Assembly: GCF_900114285.1 (NCBI RefSeq)
Contig: NZ_FOSN01000001.1
Coordinates: forward strand, 310,001-374,000
Direction of reading: 5' to 3'
DNA from: Methylocapsa palsarum
GTDB lineage: Bacteria > Pseudomonadota > Alphaproteobacteria > Rhizobiales > Beijerinckiaceae
DNA length: 64,000 nucleotides
Made by a program: the position numbers and the translations under genes
Part shown: positions 45,466 to 55,788 of the stretch, one piece after another
How positions within the stretch are numbered: position 1 is the stretch's first letter
Layout of the letters: each line of letters begins with the position of its first letter
Notes under the pieces: generated by a model
The model's database searches: none
What the model saw: only the letters and a program-made list of their open reading frames with translations
Told to the model about the DNA's origin: nothing

Positions 45466-46668
45466 ATGAGCCCGATCTACCTCGACAACAACGCGACCAC
45501 CCGGACCGATCCTGCTGTCGTCGCGGCCATGTCGCCTTTCTTTACCGAGCATTTCGGGAACGCGTCTTCGACGCATTCTTTTGGTTCCGAAGTCTCCGGC
45601 GCCGTGAAACGCGCCCGGCAAAGCCTGCAGGCGTTGCTCGGCGCAGCGTTCGACCACGAGCTGATCTTCACATCCGGCGGCACAGAGTCGAACAGTTCGG
45701 CGATTCTTTCCGGGCTTGCCGCCCAACCCGGGTGCGATGAAATCATCACCTCGACCGTGGAGCATCCGGCGATCCTGTCTCTCGTCGGGCACATCGCCAA
45801 ATCGAATGGGGTGAAGGTCCATTATATCGCCGTCGATGGGCGTGGCGCCCTCGACGTTGAGGCGTATCGAGCGGCGCTCGGGCCGCGCACGGCGATGGTT
45901 TCGTTCATGTGGGCCAACAATGAAACGGGCGTGTTGTTTCCCGTCGCTGAATTGGCTGAAATGGCGCATGAGCACGGCGCGCTTTTTCATACCGACGCCG
46001 TTCAGGCGGCCGGCAAGATAAAGATCGACCTGAAGGCCGCAAACATCGACATGCTCTCGCTTTCCGGACACAAGCTTCATGGCCCGAAGGGGATTGGCGC
46101 GCTTTATGTCCGAAAGGGCGTGAAGTTCCATCCCCTGCTCCGCGGCGGCCAACAGGAACGCGGGCGGCGCGGCGGAACCGAAAACGCCCCCGGGATTGTC
46201 GGCCTCGGCAAAGCGGCGGAGCTTGCGTCGGAGGACCTGGAAGGGGCCGTTTCCAAACTCCGTTCGCTCCGGGACCGGCTCGAGCAGGGGCTGCTCGCAA
46301 GCATCGATCATTGCCGGATCTCCGGCGGCGAGGCGGACCGGCTGCCGAATACCTGCAACATCGCCTTCGAACATATCGACGGGGAAGCCATTCTGGCGAA
46401 CCTCAATCGGGAGGGCGTCGCGGCCTCGTCCGGGTCCGCCTGCACCTCAGGTTCAACTGAACCCTCCCACGTCCTGCGGGCGATGGGCGTTCCGGCGTCG
46501 GCCCTTCATGGGGTCGTCCGCTTTTCGCTCTCGCGCGAGACCACCGTCGAGGAAGTCGACCGCGTACTCGGGCTTCTTCCGGCGATTATCCAGAAATTGC
46601 GGGCGATGTCGCCTCTTTGGCGCGATCGCCAGCCTAACGCCGAGTTGACCGCGTCCAACACCGCATGA
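45466..46668 (+). CDS. nifS: Cysteine desulfurase NifS
   Basis: This 400-residue PLP enzyme is of group I. It begins SPIYLDNNATTRTDP. The PLP lysine is in SLSGHKLHGPKG, and the active-site Cys loop is ASSGSACTSGSTEPSHVL. It produces sulfur for nitrogenase clusters. A SufS is encoded separately at 20687. It lies within the iscA-nifW operon, nine bases before nifV. Confidence 0.97.
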   Translation: MSPIYLDNNATTRTDPAVVAAMSPFFTEHFGNASSTHSFGSEVSGAVKRARQSLQALLGAAFDHELIFTSGGTESNSSAILSGLAAQPGCDEIITSTVEHPAILSLVGHIAKSNGVKVHYIAVDGRGALDVEAYRAALGPRTAMVSFMWANNETGVLFPVAELAEMAHEHGALFHTDAVQAAGKIKIDLKAANIDMLSLSGHKLHGPKGIGALYVRKGVKFHPLLRGGQQERGRRGGTENAPGIVGLGKAAELASEDLEGAVSKLRSLRDRLEQGLLASIDHCRISGGEADRLPNTCNIAFEHIDGEAILANLNREGVAASSGSACTSGSTEPSHVLRAMGVPASALHGVVRFSLSRETTVEEVDRVLGLLPAIIQKLRAMSPLWRDRQPNAELTASNTA

Positions 46669-46677
46669 GGAATCGCC

Positions 46678-47847
46678 ATGATCCCGAAGACGCTTCCTCC
46701 TGTCATCATCAACGACACCACCCTGCGCGATGGCGAGCAGGCTCCGGGCGTCGCGTTCTCGATTGAAGAAAAGGTCGCGATCGCCCGCCAGCTCGACGCG
46801 GCTTGCGTGGACGAGATCGAGGCTGGCGTTCCGGCCATGGGCCCGGCGGAAATCGAGGCGATCGCGGCCGTCGGCGCGGCGGTTGACAAGGCTGCGGTCA
46901 TCGCCTGGTGCAGAATGACGCGGGCGGATGTCGACGCAGCGAAAAAGACCGGTCTTGAGCGGATCAATCTTTCGGTTCCTGTGTCGGATCTGCAGATCTG
47001 GGTGAAGTTCCGCCGCTCGCGCGAGGATGTGATTGAACGCATTCGCGATGTCGTCGGCTACGCGCGCGATCTCGGGCTCGCCGTCAGCGTCGGCGGCGAG
47101 GATTCGAGCCGCGCCGACTTTGACTTCCTGCGCCAGGCCATCGCCGCCGCCGAAGCCGCAGGAGCGCACCGTTTTCGCTTCGCCGATACGCTTGGCGTGC
47201 TCGAGCCATTCAGGACGTATGAACTCTTCAAGGCGCTTCGCGCGGAAACCAGTCTCGAGCTTGAATTTCACGGCCATGACGACCTCGGTCTGGCGACGGC
47301 CAACACGCTCGCGGCCGTCCGCGGCGGCGCGACCCATGCGAGCGTCTGCGTGCTGGGCCTTGGCGAGCGCGCCGGAAACGCCGCTCTCGAAGAGGTCGTC
47401 GCGGCGCTGTCCCAGGTTGGCGGGCGACGCACGGGTGTCGATCTAACCCATCTGACGGATCTTGCCGAACTTGTCGCGCTGATGGCCAAGCGGCCGATTC
47501 CCGCCGCGAAATCCATCGTCGGGTCGGCGGCGTTCGCGCATGAATCCGGCATCCATGTCTCGGGTCTTCTGCGTGATCCCGAGTGCTATGAGGCCTTGAG
47601 CCCCGCCCTGTTCGGCCGGGAGCGCAGAATCGTCCTTGGGAAGCACTCCGGCAAGGCCGCTATTTCGAACGCCCTGACTTTGATGGGCGTCGCCGTCGAC
47701 GAGCGCAGGGCCGAGAAGACTCTGACGGAGGTGAGGCTGCGCGCGGAATTGCTCAAACGCGCCGTCGCGGACAGCGAACTCCTGGAATTTTATGCGGCGA
47801 CTGATCCGCATCGCCAGGCGGAGACCGCGCCGGCCGGCGCCGAATAA
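46678..47847 (+). CDS. nifV: Homocitrate synthase NifV
   Basis: This 389-residue enzyme condenses acetyl-CoA with 2-oxoglutarate to give homocitrate, the organic ligand of FeMo-co. IINDTTLRDGEQAPGVAF is the N-terminal active-site motif; HGHDDLGLATAN and HESGIHVSGLL carry metal-binding histidines. It overlaps nothing and is followed by nifW after 64 bases. The assignment is firm. Confidence 0.97.
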   Translation: MIPKTLPPVIINDTTLRDGEQAPGVAFSIEEKVAIARQLDAACVDEIEAGVPAMGPAEIEAIAAVGAAVDKAAVIAWCRMTRADVDAAKKTGLERINLSVPVSDLQIWVKFRRSREDVIERIRDVVGYARDLGLAVSVGGEDSSRADFDFLRQAIAAAEAAGAHRFRFADTLGVLEPFRTYELFKALRAETSLELEFHGHDDLGLATANTLAAVRGGATHASVCVLGLGERAGNAALEEVVAALSQVGGRRTGVDLTHLTDLAELVALMAKRPIPAAKSIVGSAAFAHESGIHVSGLLRDPECYEALSPALFGRERRIVLGKHSGKAAISNALTLMGVAVDERRAEKTLTEVRLRAELLKRAVADSELLEFYAATDPHRQAETAPAGAE

Positions 47848-47911
47848 AACGCGCGCCAGCCGCCCGGCCGGCGCACCTTGTTCCAAACCCGTAAAAAAGG
47901 AGAACGCCGTC

Positions 47912-48265
47912 GTGAGCGTGCTTGATGATCTTGGACGGCTATCCGCGGCGGAAGAATTTTTCGCCTATCTCGACGTGCCCTTTGAGCCGACCATCGTTCA
48001 GGTCGCGCGCCTCCACATTTTGAGGCGAATGGGACAATATCTGAAGGGAAGCGAGATCGACGGGGTCTTCGACGGGCTCAGCGACGACGAGATTCGCGAC
48101 CAGTGCCGCTCCCATCTCGATCAGGCCTATCAGGATTTCGTCGCGTCTTCGCCAATCCAGGAACGTTTGTTCAAGGTGCACAAGGACGCCGTCGCGGAGA
48201 AGGCGGAGCCCGCAAAGCCGTTCGTGGCGCTCACGACACTGAGCGTCGTGAACAAAGCCGACTGA
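47912..48265 (+). CDS. nifW: Nitrogenase-stabilising protein NifW
   Basis: The protein has 117 residues from GTG 47912, with AAAAAGGAGAA just upstream. A longer frame beginning inside nifV is spurious. LSAAEEFFAYLDVPFEP and VNVARLHILRRMGQYL-like sequences (here VQVARLHILRRMGQYL) are typical. NifW helps protect MoFe protein from oxygen. It is the last gene of the iscA operon; a separate promoter for fixA follows. Confidence 0.95.
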   Translation: MSVLDDLGRLSAAEEFFAYLDVPFEPTIVQVARLHILRRMGQYLKGSEIDGVFDGLSDDEIRDQCRSHLDQAYQDFVASSPIQERLFKVHKDAVAEKAEPAKPFVALTTLSVVNKAD

Positions 48266-48270
48266 AACAA

Positions 48271-48286
48271 TGTCATGGAGCCGACA
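48271..48286. promoter_or_regulatory. NifA upstream activator site for fixA
   Basis: TGT-CATGGAGCCG-ACA matches exactly and is 95 bases before the fixA -24 box. Confidence 0.75.
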
Positions 48287-48380
48287 ACTAGGTCGCTCTT
48301 GGACGCCGCGTGAGTGCAAATCCGCCGATCTTCGCCTTCATTCCGCGAGAACAGGCAACAGCAAGGAGGCTTCCGACGAT

Positions 48381-48396
48381 TGGCATGCCCTTTGCG
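48381..48396 (+). promoter_or_regulatory. fixABCX sigma-54 promoter
   Basis: TGGCATG-CCCT-TTGCG has a single -24 mismatch and a good -12 core. It lies 51 bases before the fixA ATG. Confidence 0.82.
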
Positions 48397-48446
48397 GTAG
48401 CTGTTGATGTCACTCTGCGGCGAGGACAGGACGAAAGCGAGTAGCA

Positions 48447-49301
48447 ATGCACATCGTCGTTTGTATGAAGCAGGTCCCCGATAGCGCGCAGATCCGTGTC
48501 CATCCGGTCACGAACACCATCATGCGCCAGGGCGTTCCTACAATCATCAATCCCTACGATCTTTTCGCGCTCGAAGAGGCGATGCGGTGGCGCGATAAAT
48601 TCAAGGGCGCCCTAACGGTGCTCACCATGGGGCCGCCCATGGCCGAAGATTCGCTGCGCAAGGCCCTGACCTTTGGCGCGGACCGCGCGGTTCTTCTGAC
48701 CGATCGTTTTTTTGCCGGATCGGACACGCTGGCGACGAGCTTCGCGCTCGCGTCGGCGTTGGAGAAGATCTCGACCGAGTTCGGCGCGCCCGCCATGATC
48801 TTCACCGGCAAGCAGACGATCGACGGGGACACCGCGCAGGTCGGCCCCGGCATAGCAAAGCGCCTCGGACTGAATCAGTTGACCTATGTTTCGCGCATCG
48901 TCGAACTCGATCAGGCGGCCGACAAGATAGTCGTCGAGCGGCGCGCCGAGGGCGGCGTTCAGATTCTCTCGACCCGCCTGCCGGTCCTCATCACAATGCT
49001 CGAAGGCGTCAATGAAATCCGCCGCGGCACGCTCGACGACGCCCTGCGGGCGGCGCGGGCCAAGATCATCACGTGGAACGCCGCGGACGCCGGCATCACG
49101 GACCTCACCCTTTGTGGTCTGCGCGGTTCGCCGACTATCGTGAAAAAAGTGTTCGCACCCTCGCCCCGTGCGGAAAAAGCGCACAAAATTCCCACGGCGG
49201 ATGTTCCCGTTGAATTGCTTGCGGAGAATGTCATCAGCGAAATTTTCAAGCGTCAGCCGGCTGTTGAAGGCGACCTTATGAAATTTTCGGCGGGTCAGTA
49301 A
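48447..49301 (+). CDS. fixA: Electron-transfer flavoprotein beta-type subunit FixA
   Basis: This 284-residue protein begins [18 protein letters not shown] and has the ETF-beta signature [13 protein letters not shown] plus the [19 protein letters not shown] region. FixAB with FixC and FixX forms a bifurcating complex that generates low-potential electrons for nitrogenase from NADH. The ATG is seven bases after a GA-rich site. It is driven by the promoter at 48381. Confidence 0.96.
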   Translation: MHIVVCMKQVPDSAQIRVHPVTNTIMRQGVPTIINPYDLFALEEAMRWRDKFKGALTVLTMGPPMAEDSLRKALTFGADRAVLLTDRFFAGSDTLATSFALASALEKISTEFGAPAMIFTGKQTIDGDTAQVGPGIAKRLGLNQLTYVSRIVELDQAADKIVVERRAEGGVQILSTRLPVLITMLEGVNEIRRGTLDDALRAARAKIITWNAADAGITDLTLCGLRGSPTIVKKVFAPSPRAEKAHKIPTADVPVELLAENVISEIFKRQPAVEGDLMKFSAGQ

Positions 49302-49324
49302 GGCGGCAGGAAAGAGCGTCAATC

Positions 49325-50422
49325 ATGAGCGAAGCGGCAAAACCAGCACCTGCGCCAGCGAGTCGAGCCGGCGCCAAAAAAGAGCTGCCGGAGCATTTCA
49401 AGGCCTACAAACATGTCTGGGTTGTCGTCGAAAGCGAGCATGGCGAGGTTCATCCCGTCTCTTTCGAGCTCCTGGGCGAAGGCCGCCTGCTTGCGAACAA
49501 GCGGGGCGTAGAACTTGCGGCCGTCGTTCTCGGCGGGGACGCGAAGGCCATTGCGAGCGCGGCCCGCGAATGTTTCGAATATGGCGCCGATCTCGTCTAT
49601 ACCGTGACTGATCCGGTCCTCGCGCACTATCGGAACGAGGCCTACACAAGGGCGATGACGGATCTCGTCAACACCTACAAACCGGAGATTCTGCTTCTTG
49701 GCGCGACGACGCTTGGCCGCGATCTCGCGGGTTCGGTCGCGACAACGTTGCGGACCGGCCTCACCGCGGATTGCACCGAGCTCGCCATTGATGACGAGGG
49801 TTCGCTCGCCGCGACCCGGCCGACTTTCGGCGGCTCCCTTCTTTGTACGATCCTGACGCTGAATTACCGTCCGCAGATGGCGACGGTGCGGCCCCGCGTC
49901 TTGCAGATGCCGTCGCGCCAGACCGGGCGCACAGGCCGTATCGTCGAGCACGCCCTCGGGCTCGCCGAGGACGATGTCGTCACGAAGGTTGTGCAGTTTA
50001 TCGCCGATCGCGATTCCAACAAGGCGCAATTGTCCTATGCGGACATCGTTGTCGCCGGCGGTCTTGGCCTCCAGTCGGCTGAAAACTTTCAGCTGGTCAA
50101 GTCGCTCGCCGAGGTTCTTGGCGCGGAATACGGAGGATCGCGCCCGCTGGTGCAAAAAGGCTGGATGACGTCCGATAGGCAGATTGGCCAGACCGGAAAG
50201 ACAATCCGGCCGAAACTCTATATCGCCGCCGGGATCTCTGGCGCGATCCAGCACCGGGTCGGGGTGGAGGGTGCGGATCTGATCGTCGCGATCAATACCG
50301 ATCCCAATGCGCCGATTTTTGATTTCGCTCATCTTGGAATCGTCGCCGACGCCATCAGGCTTCTACCCGCCCTGACCGAGGCGTTTCGCAAGCATCTGTC
50401 GGTCAACCGGCTCGCCTGCTGA
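49325..50422 (+). CDS. fixB: Electron-transfer flavoprotein alpha-type subunit FixB
   Basis: This 365-residue protein has the C-terminal FAD-binding ETF-alpha domain with [23 protein letters not shown] (about residues 290-315). A proline/alanine-rich leader of about 20 residues precedes the conserved [11 protein letters not shown] start. It partners FixA. It follows fixA after 23 bases and precedes fixC after 11 bases. Confidence 0.96.
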   Translation: MSEAAKPAPAPASRAGAKKELPEHFKAYKHVWVVVESEHGEVHPVSFELLGEGRLLANKRGVELAAVVLGGDAKAIASAARECFEYGADLVYTVTDPVLAHYRNEAYTRAMTDLVNTYKPEILLLGATTLGRDLAGSVATTLRTGLTADCTELAIDDEGSLAATRPTFGGSLLCTILTLNYRPQMATVRPRVLQMPSRQTGRTGRIVEHALGLAEDDVVTKVVQFIADRDSNKAQLSYADIVVAGGLGLQSAENFQLVKSLAEVLGAEYGGSRPLVQKGWMTSDRQIGQTGKTIRPKLYIAAGISGAIQHRVGVEGADLIVAINTDPNAPIFDFAHLGIVADAIRLLPALTEAFRKHLSVNRLAC

Positions 50423-50433
50423 AGGAGGCACGC

Positions 50434-51738
50434 ATGATTGAGGAACGCTTCGACGCAATCGTGGTTGGCGCTGGCCCATCCGGCAACGCCGCCGCCTACA
50501 CGATGGCCAAGGAAGGCCTGAAGGTTCTCCAGCTCGAACGTGGGGAATATCCTGGATCGAAAAACGTCCAGGGAGCCATTCTCTACGCCAATGCGCTGGA
50601 AAAGCTGATCCCTGATTTTCGGGAGGACGCCCCGCTCGAACGCCATATCATCGAGCAGCGGATCTGGACCATGGACGACAAATCCTATGTCGGCATGCAT
50701 TACCGTTCCGAGGATTTCAACGAGGAGCGGCCGAACCGCTACACGATCATCCGCGCGCAATTCGACAAATGGTTCAGCCGCAAGGTGCGGGAGGCCGGCG
50801 CGACGCTGCTGTGCGAGACGACCGTCAAGGAGCTCTTGCGCGACGCCAAGGGCAAGGTCATCGGCGTCAGGACCGATCGCGACAATGGCGTCGCCTTCGC
50901 CGACGTCGTCATCCTGGGCGAAGGCGTCAACGGCCTTGTCGGACAGCGTTCCGGACTGCGTTCCGAGCTGAAACCCGACAGTGTGGCGCTCGCGGTCAAG
51001 GAAATGCATTTTCTGCCGCGGGAGGTCATCGAGAGCCGCTTCAATCTCAAGGACAACGAGGGCGTCGTCATCGAAGCCATGGGCACGATCACGGCCGGCA
51101 TGACCGGCACGGCGTTTCTCTACACCAATCAGGAATCGATCTCGGTCGGCATCGGCTGCATCGTTTCGGATTTCGCCGAAAATGGCGCGACGCCTTACGG
51201 CCTTCTCGAAGCGTTCAAGAACCATCCGAGCATCAAGCCGCTCCTCGCCAATTCCGAGTGCAAGGAATATGCGGCGCATTTGATCCCGGAAGGCGGATAC
51301 AACTCGATTCCCGAACTCTACGGCGATGGCTGGATTGTCGTCGGCGACGCCGGGCAGTTCGTGAACGCGGTGCATCGTGAGGGATCGAATCTCGCGATGA
51401 CGACGGGGCGGATCGCGGGTGAGACCGTTGTCTGGCTCAAACGCCGTCGCGAGGAGCTCTCGAAGGCGAATCTTGCCGAATACAAGCGCCGGCTCGACGA
51501 AACCTTCGTCATGAAGGATCTGAAAAAATACCGACGGATTCCGGCGTTTCTTCATAACAACAAGCATGTCTTCGGTCTCTATCCAAAGCTTGTCGCCGCC
51601 GCCGCGCAGACCTGGTTTCGCGTCGACGGAGCCGACAAGCTTTCGAAGGAAAAGGAAATTCTCAAGTCGTTCCGAAAAGGCCGCACGCTTTCGGGTCTGA
51701 TCGGCGACGCGTTCAAACTGGCGAGGTCCTGGCGATGA
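50434..51738 (+). CDS. fixC: Flavoprotein-quinone oxidoreductase FixC
   Basis: This 434-residue protein has the N-terminal dinucleotide motif [17 protein letters not shown] and the C-terminal [19 protein letters not shown] contact. It acts like ETF-quinone oxidoreductase and is membrane-associated in the FixABCX complex. Its stop overlaps the fixX start by four bases. GGAGG precedes the ATG. Confidence 0.96.
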   Translation: MIEERFDAIVVGAGPSGNAAAYTMAKEGLKVLQLERGEYPGSKNVQGAILYANALEKLIPDFREDAPLERHIIEQRIWTMDDKSYVGMHYRSEDFNEERPNRYTIIRAQFDKWFSRKVREAGATLLCETTVKELLRDAKGKVIGVRTDRDNGVAFADVVILGEGVNGLVGQRSGLRSELKPDSVALAVKEMHFLPREVIESRFNLKDNEGVVIEAMGTITAGMTGTAFLYTNQESISVGIGCIVSDFAENGATPYGLLEAFKNHPSIKPLLANSECKEYAAHLIPEGGYNSIPELYGDGWIVVGDAGQFVNAVHREGSNLAMTTGRIAGETVVWLKRRREELSKANLAEYKRRLDETFVMKDLKKYRRIPAFLHNNKHVFGLYPKLVAAAAQTWFRVDGADKLSKEKEILKSFRKGRTLSGLIGDAFKLARSWR

Positions 51739-52046
51739 CGAATGCAGTGGAGATCGGCGCTTCCGGCGCGAAAGTAGAAGAGAAATTGTTTCAAAACCGC
51801 TATCTTGTCGATGCGGGGCGTCCCCACATCCAGATTCGGCCGCATGAAATCCCGTCTAAAATCCTGTTGTCCCTCACCTACACGTGTCCGGCGGGCTGCT
51901 ACAGCCGTAACGACCGGGGCCAGGTCGAGATCGCGGCGGATGGTTGTCTTGAATGCGGAACCTGCCGCATCGTCACGGCCGAGACGGGAGAAATTCAATG
52001 GGAATACCCGCGCGGCGGCTACGGCGTGCTCTATAAATTCGGCTGA
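51735..52046 (+). CDS. fixX: Ferredoxin-like protein FixX
   Basis: This 103-residue protein has cysteines in [10 protein letters not shown] and [11 protein letters not shown], as in the FixX ferredoxin family. It completes the FixABCX complex and probably carries electrons to nitrogenase. It overlaps fixC by four bases. It is the last gene before the long gap upstream of nifA. Confidence 0.96.
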   Translation: MTNAVEIGASGAKVEEKLFQNRYLVDAGRPHIQIRPHEIPSKILLSLTYTCPAGCYSRNDRGQVEIAADGCLECGTCRIVTAETGEIQWEYPRGGYGVLYKFG

Positions 52047-52975
52047 CAAAGGAGATCGCGCCGGCGCGCGAGGCGAATGGTGCAATCGGCTCTCGTCTCC
52101 GCGAGTCGACGATTGCTGCGCGGCGTCGGGCATTGGCGATCGGACGGATCACGTATCTCGCTCGTTGGGACATGGTTCTGTGCGGTTTTGCGGCGGCAGG
52201 CCGGCCTCCCGGGGGGCTGAAGCGGGTCTCGCCCTTAGCGCGCCAGGGAACCGCGCGCGCCGCCGGGGATTTTGTGCCCGCCGCGTCGGGCCGCGTCGCG
52301 CCTCCATGCCGCCTGGACGCCGACGCTAAACGTGTCGGCGCAAAACTTGATGGAATGCAAGGTCAGGCGTTTCAACCGGCCCCGGAAACAATGTCGGCTT
52401 GGCGAGGCAGGCCGCGCCTTTATCTCAATTCATTATATATCGGTCCGGACATGCCGATCCGCACACGCGCGATGGCTTCCTTGGCGCTCCGCCACACATT
52501 CATGCCCGTGCTCCCCGCCGCGGAGAAGCCATCTTTCAACCTTTGAGATGGCGCCGCTGAGCGCGGCCTTGACTATAGAGGACTTGGCTCAACTTGAAAA
52601 ATTCGCGCCCGGCGTAGTGAAAAATGGCGTTGAACCGCTTAAAAAAAGGGCTGAAGGCCGTCCCATACTCGCCGCTGCGGACGGAATCAAAGAAAAATCC
52701 TCACGGATAAAGCAAGTGCCGCCGCTGACCTTCTGGTCATTTCTGCACCGTATTGTGGGTGGTATTATGCGTGGTTTTGTGGTTGGGCCGCAGACATCGA
52801 GGCTCGATTTTGCGGCGGTGTGAACGATGGATCTGCACCTGTCCTGTGCAACTGCCGCATAATTGCTCTTGCATCTGCGCTTCGCAGTCGCAAACTACAG
52901 GCCACTCTCGTAAACGCCTTGTAAATTCGGCTTTTTCGTTCCGACGCGGATGCGCCGGGCGTGGAGATTGGCGGT
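52047..52975. other. 929-base region upstream of nifA without a supported gene
   Basis: No coding frame here has a credible product. Frames of 137 and 183 codons (from 52133 and 52272) are compositionally biased and have no domain. The base composition moves from GC-rich to AT-richer after about 52550. No -24/-12 element or TGT-N10-ACA site was recognised, so nifA is probably under a different control, unlike the other nif operons. A decayed gene or regulatory leader cannot be excluded. Confidence 0.45.
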
Positions 52976-54748
52976 ATGACCCAAACTCTCTCTCCTCGAT
53001 ACGCGGCTCCTGCGAGCTCTGAAACGGAGCTCGAGGGCGGTCAGCGAAACAGATATGCGGACCGCGCCGAGATCGCCCTGCACGGGGTCTATGAAATCTC
53101 GAAGATTCTCGCCGCCCCTGCCCGCATCGAAACGACGCTGTCCAACGTTCTGAAGCTTCTCTCGAGTTTTCTCGAAATGCGGCACGGAACGATCGCCTTG
53201 CTCGACGCGGCCGGGGAACCGGAAATGAACGTCGGGGTGGGCTGGAACGAAGATAAGGCGAAAAGCCTGTTCGAGAGCATCCCGGAGCGCGCGATTGGCC
53301 AGATCGTGACAACCAAGATGCCGGTCGTCGTGGAGAATATCGCCGCGAGTCCGCTGTTCGCGGATTGGTTCAAGGGCGAGCGAGGCAAGATCGAATCGAT
53401 CGTCTCGTTCATCGGCGTGCCGATCAAGGACCGCGATCATGTCATCGGCACATTGACGATTGATCGGATCTGGGATGGCGGCGCCGAATTCCGGCTCGAC
53501 GAGGACGTGCGGTTTCTGGTGATGATCGCCAATCTGGTCGGCCAGACGGTGCGCCTTTATGGCGTCGTCGCGCGTGATCGCGAGCATCTTATGGCCGAGC
53601 AGCGGCGCTTGGCGAAAGAACTTTCGGAAACATTCACGGCGGCGCGCGATCCCAAAACGCGCGGGATCCTCGGCGAAAGCGCCGCGATTCGATCGGTGCT
53701 GGACAAAATCGCCATCGTCGCACGCAGCAATTCTACTGTCCTGCTTCGAGGCGAATCGGGAACCGGGAAGGAGCTTTTCGCTCGCGCCACCCATGATTTG
53801 TCGTCTCGGAAAAAAGGACCGTTCATCAAGCTCAATTGCGCCGCTCTTCCGGAATCGGTCCTCGAGTCGGAACTTTTCGGTCATGAGAAAGGCGCCTTCA
53901 CGGGCGCTCTGGCTCTCCGCAAGGGCCGCTTCGAGCTCGCTGACCGCGGCACGCTTTTTCTTGATGAGATCGGCGAGATCTCCTCCTCGTTCCAGGCCAA
54001 GCTCCTGCGCGTCCTGCAGGAGGGTGAATTTGAACGCGTCGGGGGCATGCGGACATTGAAGGTCGATGTCCGGCTTGTCGCCGCCACGAACAAGAATCTC
54101 GAAGCGGCGGTCGCCGCGGGAGAGTTTCGCGCCGACCTCTATTACCGGATCAACGTGGTCACGATAGCCCTCCCCGCGCTGCGCGACCGGCCCGAAGACA
54201 TCAGCCTTCTCGCCCGCGAATTTCTGCGGCGCTTCAACGAAGAGCATGCGACCGACCTCAGCCTCGCGCAGTCCGCCAGGGACGTGCTCGAAAGCTGCTA
54301 TTTTCCGGGCAATGTCCGCGAACTTGAAAATTGCGTCCGCCGGACCGCGACCTTGGCGAAGGATACGAAGATCGTCGCCAATGATTTCGCTTGCCGCCAC
54401 GATGAATGCTTGTCCTCGACGCTCTGGAAGGGCGCCGTGGCGACGACGGAATCGTTCAACATCATCGCCAAGCCGCTGGCGCGCCCTCCGGTGGTCCGTC
54501 CCATCGTCGTCGAAAAGCCTCCGATCCCGGCCGAATGCGGCGATCCGGACGCCAACCCCGCAAACTCATGCCCTCAAGCCGAAGTCTGCGGCGCCCTTCA
54601 GGACGGGCAGGCGGAGCGGGAGCGACTCTTGAACGCCATGGAGACGGCTGGATGGGTCCAGGCCAAAGCTGCGCGGCTTCTCAATCTCACGCCGCGTCAG
54701 ATCGGCTATGCGCTCCGCAAGCACGACATTCCCATCAAACGGTTCTAG
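52976..54748 (+). CDS. nifA: Nif-specific transcriptional activator NifA
   Basis: The protein has 590 residues from ATG 52976 (MTQTLSPRYAAPASS). There is a GAF domain (about 30-185) and a sigma-54 interaction AAA+ domain with GESGTGKELFA and the GAFTGA loop (GHEKGAFTGALALRKGRFELADRG). A C-terminal helix-turn-helix follows (VQAKAARLLNLTPRQIGYALRKHDI). The end of the AAA+ domain and linker carry C-x11-C-x19-C-x4-C (CYFPGNVRELENC to CRHDEC), the oxygen-sensitive form of rhizobial NifA. It binds the TGT-N10-ACA sites listed here. Its stop codon abuts repeat copy 4. Confidence 0.98.
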   Translation: MTQTLSPRYAAPASSETELEGGQRNRYADRAEIALHGVYEISKILAAPARIETTLSNVLKLLSSFLEMRHGTIALLDAAGEPEMNVGVGWNEDKAKSLFESIPERAIGQIVTTKMPVVVENIAASPLFADWFKGERGKIESIVSFIGVPIKDRDHVIGTLTIDRIWDGGAEFRLDEDVRFLVMIANLVGQTVRLYGVVARDREHLMAEQRRLAKELSETFTAARDPKTRGILGESAAIRSVLDKIAIVARSNSTVLLRGESGTGKELFARATHDLSSRKKGPFIKLNCAALPESVLESELFGHEKGAFTGALALRKGRFELADRGTLFLDEIGEISSSFQAKLLRVLQEGEFERVGGMRTLKVDVRLVAATNKNLEAAVAAGEFRADLYYRINVVTIALPALRDRPEDISLLAREFLRRFNEEHATDLSLAQSARDVLESCYFPGNVRELENCVRRTATLAKDTKIVANDFACRHDECLSSTLWKGAVATTESFNIIAKPLARPPVVRPIVVEKPPIPAECGDPDANPANSCPQAEVCGALQDGQAERERLLNAMETAGWVQAKAARLLNLTPRQIGYALRKHDIPIKRF

Positions 54749-54834
54749 AGCATATTCCCAAGAATATGCTCAAGTCTTTGACTCTGGAGCGATTTCTGAT
54801 CGACCGAATGATCACATTCGGCCGGAAAGCGCTA
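54746..54834 (+). repeat. Dispersed double-hairpin repeat, copy 4 (shortened)
   Basis: Hairpin 1 is shortened to GAGCATATTC-CCA-AGAATATGCTC, its inner stem deleted. Hairpin 2 keeps the outer GGAGCG/AGCGCT arms. Its inner stem is CCGAATG/CATTCGG instead of the usual ATCGCATG/CATGCGAT, so paired positions changed together. The TAG at 54746 is the nifA stop. Confidence 0.88.
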
Positions 54835-54923
54835 ACGGGCCGCTTTTCAGACTCATCTTTGCCGGCCCGCTGCTCCGCCGATCCCCGATCGGGCTGCGAC
54901 GTCGCGAGGGGCTGACATGTCGG

Positions 54924-54939
54924 TGTCGGGTTCGCGACG
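54924..54939. promoter_or_regulatory. Near-consensus NifA upstream site (fdxN1)
   Basis: TGT-CGGGTTCGCG-ACG differs from the consensus in the final base and lies 74 bases before the -24 box. It shares its TGTCGG...CGACG form with the site before iscA. Confidence 0.5.
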
Positions 54940-55012
54940 AGGCCCCTGCGACAGGGTCGTAGGCGAGCCGCTCAATCAAAAATTATTCAGTTAATTCAAT
55001 AAGATAAATTGC

Positions 55013-55028
55013 TGGCACACGCCTTGCT
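55013..55028 (+). promoter_or_regulatory. Sigma-54 promoter of the fdxN1-nifT operon
   Basis: TGGCACA-CGCC-TTGCT has one -24 mismatch and a perfect -12 box. The 134-base leader to the ferredoxin ATG contains no gene. Confidence 0.8.
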
Positions 55029-55162
55029 GCAGCTAGACAAGAGGCGGGGCCAGCAAAAACTGTCGGATCCGTTTCCGGGCGGCTTTCGCCCCGCGCCTCG
55101 AAGATCAAACCGGAAAGGCCGCGTTTGGAGCTCCGAGCCGCGCGCCCTGAATGGAGACGGAT

Positions 55163-55357
55163 ATGGCTTACAAGATTGTAGCGTCGCAATGCACCGGCTG
55201 CAGCGCCTGCGAATTCGAGTGCCCCAACGCGGCGATTTCGATGAAAGGCGACACGTTCGTCATCGACCCGAAAAAATGCACCGAATGCGAAGGCCATTTT
55301 GATCACGCCAAGTGCGATGAGGTCTGCCCGGTCGCGAATACCTGCATTCCGGCGTAG
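55163..55357 (+). CDS. fdxN: FdxN-type 2[4Fe-4S] ferredoxin 1
   Basis: This 64-residue ferredoxin starts [22 protein letters not shown]. The second ligand set is [17 protein letters not shown] (C-x2-C-x8-C-x3-C), the Alvin-type insertion of FdxN. It is 75 percent like the ferredoxin at 58614 in visible positions, so the two are paralogues. It probably donates electrons to NifH or NifB. It has its own sigma-54 promoter. Confidence 0.93.
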   Translation: MAYKIVASQCTGCSACEFECPNAAISMKGDTFVIDPKKCTECEGHFDHAKCDEVCPVANTCIPA

Positions 55358-55563
55358 CGGCGCTGCAGAATCGCGCGGGCGCGTGATCGAAAGCCGAGGA
55401 AAGCATTTTCCCCGCAGGTTGGCGAACGGCGCAGCGACGGCGCCGAACGATGAGCGCTCGAAATCGAGTTGAATGCGCTGGGCCCGAATTTCACGGCGTC
55501 CTTACGGGCGAAAGACCGAACATTCAGTCGCCTGTTCCAATTTCTCCCTAAGGAGCCAAGTAG

Positions 55564-55785
55564 ATGAAGATCATGATTCGACGTTCGCCCGATACCGGAC
55601 TTTCGATCTACGTGCCGAAAAAAGATCTTGAGGAGCCCATCGTCGAATCCGAGCACGAGACGCTCTGGGGAGGATGGATCAAGATCGCTAATGGGTGGGT
55701 TCTCACCCTTCCCGAAATGGCGGCCGACACGCGGCTGCCCATCACCGTCAATGCGCGCAAGCATGGCGACGAAGAGGAGTCCTGA
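55564..55785 (+). CDS. nifT: Nitrogen fixation protein NifT
   Basis: This 73-residue protein begins MKIMIRRSPDTGLSIYVPKKDLEE and has the GGWIKIANGWVLTLPE core of the NifT/FixU family. Function is unknown; it is dispensable in some diazotrophs. AAGGAG precedes the ATG. It lies 206 bases after fdxN1, and the SIR2-like gene follows after three bases. Confidence 0.95.
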   Translation: MKIMIRRSPDTGLSIYVPKKDLEEPIVESEHETLWGGWIKIANGWVLTLPEMAADTRLPITVNARKHGDEEES

Positions 55786-55788
55786 ACC

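Noticed and set aside
52272-52823. 183-codon frame upstream of nifA
   Set aside because: No domain, biased composition and no ribosome site; the same region has other overlapping frames of equal quality.
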